From positions 1 to 23,512 of the forward strand of contig CBCXVS010000097.1 of assembly GCA_965178525.1 (NCBI GenBank): a DNA stretch of 23,512 nt, given 5' to 3'. Positions 21,613 to 23,512 of this stretch are shown piece by piece. Numbering within the stretch: position 1 is the first letter of the stretch; the number at the start of each line of letters is the position of its first letter. This DNA comes from CBCXVS01 sp965178525. GTDB lineage: Bacteria; Tectomicrobia; Entotheonellia; Entotheonellales; Entotheonellaceae. A program made the translations under genes and the position numbers. The notes below the pieces were generated by a model, which worked only from the letters and a program-made list of their open reading frames with translations, ran no database searches and had not been told where the DNA came from.

Positions 21613-23512
21613 CGCCTGCATCCTCTGCCGCACGGGTGGCGCTGTCTTACGCTCAGCAGGTGCGTTTTGACCTGCAAGGGGCATTATCGAGTCTCCAAGA
21701 GGCGGTGACCTTGCCTCCAGACAATGCATTGGCATGGGCACGCTTGGCCGAGCTCTGGCTCTCGGTTGGGGATCTGAAAAAGGCTCTAAAGGCAGCGCAA
21801 CGAGCCGTTGTCTTGAATCCGCGTGTGGCTCGCACGCAGACCGTTTTGGGATTTGCTTTTCTCACGCAGATCAAGATTCGGGATGCCAAGAGCGCTTTTG
21901 AGAAAGCGATCGAGCTGGATCAGGGCGCGCCGCTGCCGCGTCTGGGGCTGGGATTGGCGAAAATTCGGTGGGGTAAGCTGCAAGAGGGGCGTGAGGACAT
22001 TGCGATTGCGGTGAGTCTTGACCCGAACAACTCGCTCGTTCGTAGCTATTTGGGCAAGGCATACTTTGAGGAAAAACGCGATAAGCTGGCGAGAAATCAG
22101 TTTGTCACCGCGAAAGAGCTTGATCCGCAAGATCCAACGCCGTGGTTCTACGATGCCATTCGTAAACAAACCATTAATCGTCCGGTGGAGGCGTTGCAAG
22201 ATCTGCAGAAATCCATCGAGCTAAATGACAACCGGGCGGTTTATCGATCACGTTTGTTCCTCGATGGGGATTTGGCAGCACGGAGCGCGAGCCTTGCACG
22301 TATTTACAATGATCTCGAATTTCAGCAATTGGCCTTAGTCGAGGGTTGGAAATCACTGGACATCGATCCGAGCAATTACTCTTCTCATAGATTGCTTGCC
22401 GATGTGTATTCGGTCTTACCCCGTCATGAGATTGCTCGAGTTAGCGAACTCCTCCAGTCTCAATTACTGCAGCCCGTTAATATTGTTCCCGTTCCACCTC
22501 AACTTGCGGAGAGCGACCTTCTCATACTGCAAGGAGCAGGTCTAGCGGAGCCTTCGTTTAATGAGTTTAATCCTCTCTTCAATCGGAACCGGTTCACACT
22601 GCAAGCGAATGGTATTGTGGGGGGAAATGACACCTTTGGCAATGATCTGATACATGCTGGACTCTGGGGAAGGCTCTCTTATAGCATTGGCCAATTCCAC
22701 TATGAGACGGATGGATTCCGGGACAATAATGACTTGCAGCGAGACATTTATAACGTATTTGTTCAGGCGCGTCTGTCCCACAACAGCAGTGTCCAGGCAG
22801 AATTTCGCCGCATCGAGACTAAAAGCGGTGATCTTTCACTCCGCTTTGATCGAGATAATTTTACGCCCTTCTTAGAAGAGGAACGGAAGGCCAATACCTT
22901 CCAACTTGGACTTCATTACGCTTTTTCTCCACGGTCTCAAGTCATTGGTTCCTTTATCTATCAAGATGTTGATTTGATTCTGGACGATCCAATCCCCAGT
23001 CTTCCTGATAGCGTTAATCGAGAGGAAAGTGGCTCAAAGAGTTATCTTGCGGAACTTCAGTATCTCGTACGCTTAAGCAAGTGGAATTTAATAGGTGGAT
23101 TTGGGCATTTTGACGAAGCGGTGGATGAATTGAACATTCTCGATTTTGGCCTTCCCGTGCTTCCAAGGATGGAGACGATGGAAGACATCGATAACCACCA
23201 TACTAATCTCTACGTTTATGCGCGCCTGGGCCTTTTCACCAACTTGCGCGTTGCTCTTGGGGTGAGTGCTGACTTTTTTAGAGGAGATAATAGGGATCGT
23301 GACCAGTTGAATCCGAAATTTGGATTGATTTGGCGTCTCTTCCCTGGGACCACATTACGTGCATCTGTCTTTCGTGTACTAGCAAGGTCGCTCAATTCTA
23401 GTCAGACGATTGAGCCAACTCAGGTGGCCGGATTTAGTCAGTTCTTTGACGATCAAAAGGGTACGGATGCATGGCGCTATGGCATTGCTCTTGACCAACA
23501 ATTCACGTCTGC
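21603..23512 (+). CDS. TPR plus outer-membrane beta-barrel protein (continuation of FecR-TPR), 3'-truncated
   Basis: This frame is open from 21603 to the window edge, over 636 codons with no stop. It begins VELAPASSAARVALSYAQQ and carries several TPR units (LAELWLSVGDLKKALKAAQRAV, LGKAYFEEKRDKLARNQF and others, about residues 20-230). A linker follows, then a long barrel-like region of alternating aromatic strands (NRFTLQANGIVGGND, LSYSIGQFHYETDGFRDNND, FQLGLHYAFSPRSQVIGSFIYQD, LYVYARLGLFTNLRVALGV). This layout suggests an outer-membrane porin or receptor-like barrel with a periplasmic TPR arm. It has no signal peptide or ribosome site of its own, so it should be the second half of the FecR gene split by a single-base loss near 21604. 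Base composition becomes more AT-rich after about 22200. The barrel's C-terminus lies outside the window. Confidence 0.85.
   Translation, partial: MELAPASSAARVALSYAQQVRFDLQGALSSLQEAVTLPPDNALAWARLAELWLSVGDLKKALKAAQRAVVLNPRVARTQTVLGFAFLTQIKIRDAKSAFEKAIELDQGAPLPRLGLGLAKIRWGKLQEGREDIAIAVSLDPNNSLVRSYLGKAYFEEKRDKLARNQFVTAKELDPQDPTPWFYDAIRKQTINRPVEALQDLQKSIELNDNRAVYRSRLFLDGDLAARSASLARIYNDLEFQQLALVEGWKSLDIDPSNYSSHRLLADVYSVLPRHEIARVSELLQSQLLQPVNIVPVPPQLAESDLLILQGAGLAEPSFNEFNPLFNRNRFTLQANGIVGGNDTFGNDLIHAGLWGRLSYSIGQFHYETDGFRDNNDLQRDIYNVFVQARLSHNSSVQAEFRRIETKSGDLSLRFDRDNFTPFLEEERKANTFQLGLHYAFSPRSQVIGSFIYQDVDLILDDPIPSLPDSVNREESGSKSYLAELQYLVRLSKWNLIGGFGHFDEAVDELNILDFGLPVLPRMETMEDIDNHHTNLYVYARLGLFTNLRVALGVSADFFRGDNRDRDQLNPKFGLIWRLFPGTTLRASVFRVLARSLNSSQTIEPTQVAGFSQFFDDQKGTDAWRYGIALDQQFTS

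Overview
The window looks like chromosomal DNA of an uncultured, moderately GC-rich (mid-50s % by eye) Gram-negative bacterium with a large genome and many dispersed repeats. Support comes from an outer-membrane beta-barrel protein, periplasmic binding and FecR-type proteins with signal peptides, sigma70-like promoters and Shine-Dalgarno-led starts. The genes do not fix the taxon. No tRNA, rRNA or CRISPR array was found.

Bases 1-8241 carry housekeeping and accessory genes. They are a 5'-truncated oligopeptidase B (+), an acyl-CoA dehydrogenase (-), a three-gene signalling operon (small HTH protein, PAS histidine kinase, receiver-only response regulator; all -), a broken FMN-binding PPOX-family gene (+), and an MFS transporter followed closely by a short-chain dehydrogenase (-). 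Between the acyl-CoA dehydrogenase and the response regulator lies a 175-bp MITE-like element with 22-bp perfect terminal inverted repeats and an 8-bp target duplication. Bases 8422-9968 hold panC behind a YdcF/DUF218-like membrane protein (-).

Bases 10003-13436 form a phosphonate-type ABC uptake operon (+): binding protein, ATPase, and a permease made of two fused PhnE-like halves. It has a good sigma70 promoter at 10205-10233. The binding protein most resembles the PhnD subgroup often labelled 'putative selenate' transporter, so the substrate (phosphonate, phosphite or selenate) is open.

Bases 13543-23512 are the most unusual part. A minus-strand ECF sigma factor fused to TPR repeats faces a plus-strand run: an unrecognised zinc-ribbon protein, an unrecognised small protein, a membrane protein joining a Lon-protease-like cytosolic domain to a CHASE2 sensor, and a FecR-TPR protein continuing, through an apparent one-base frameshift, into a TPR/outer-membrane beta-barrel that runs off the window. 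I infer an envelope-spanning sensing and transcription system. Striking palindromes lie in the divergent control region.

Three genes (PPOX, zinc-ribbon, FecR-TPR-barrel) carry small disabling lesions, either real decay or consensus errors in the assembly.
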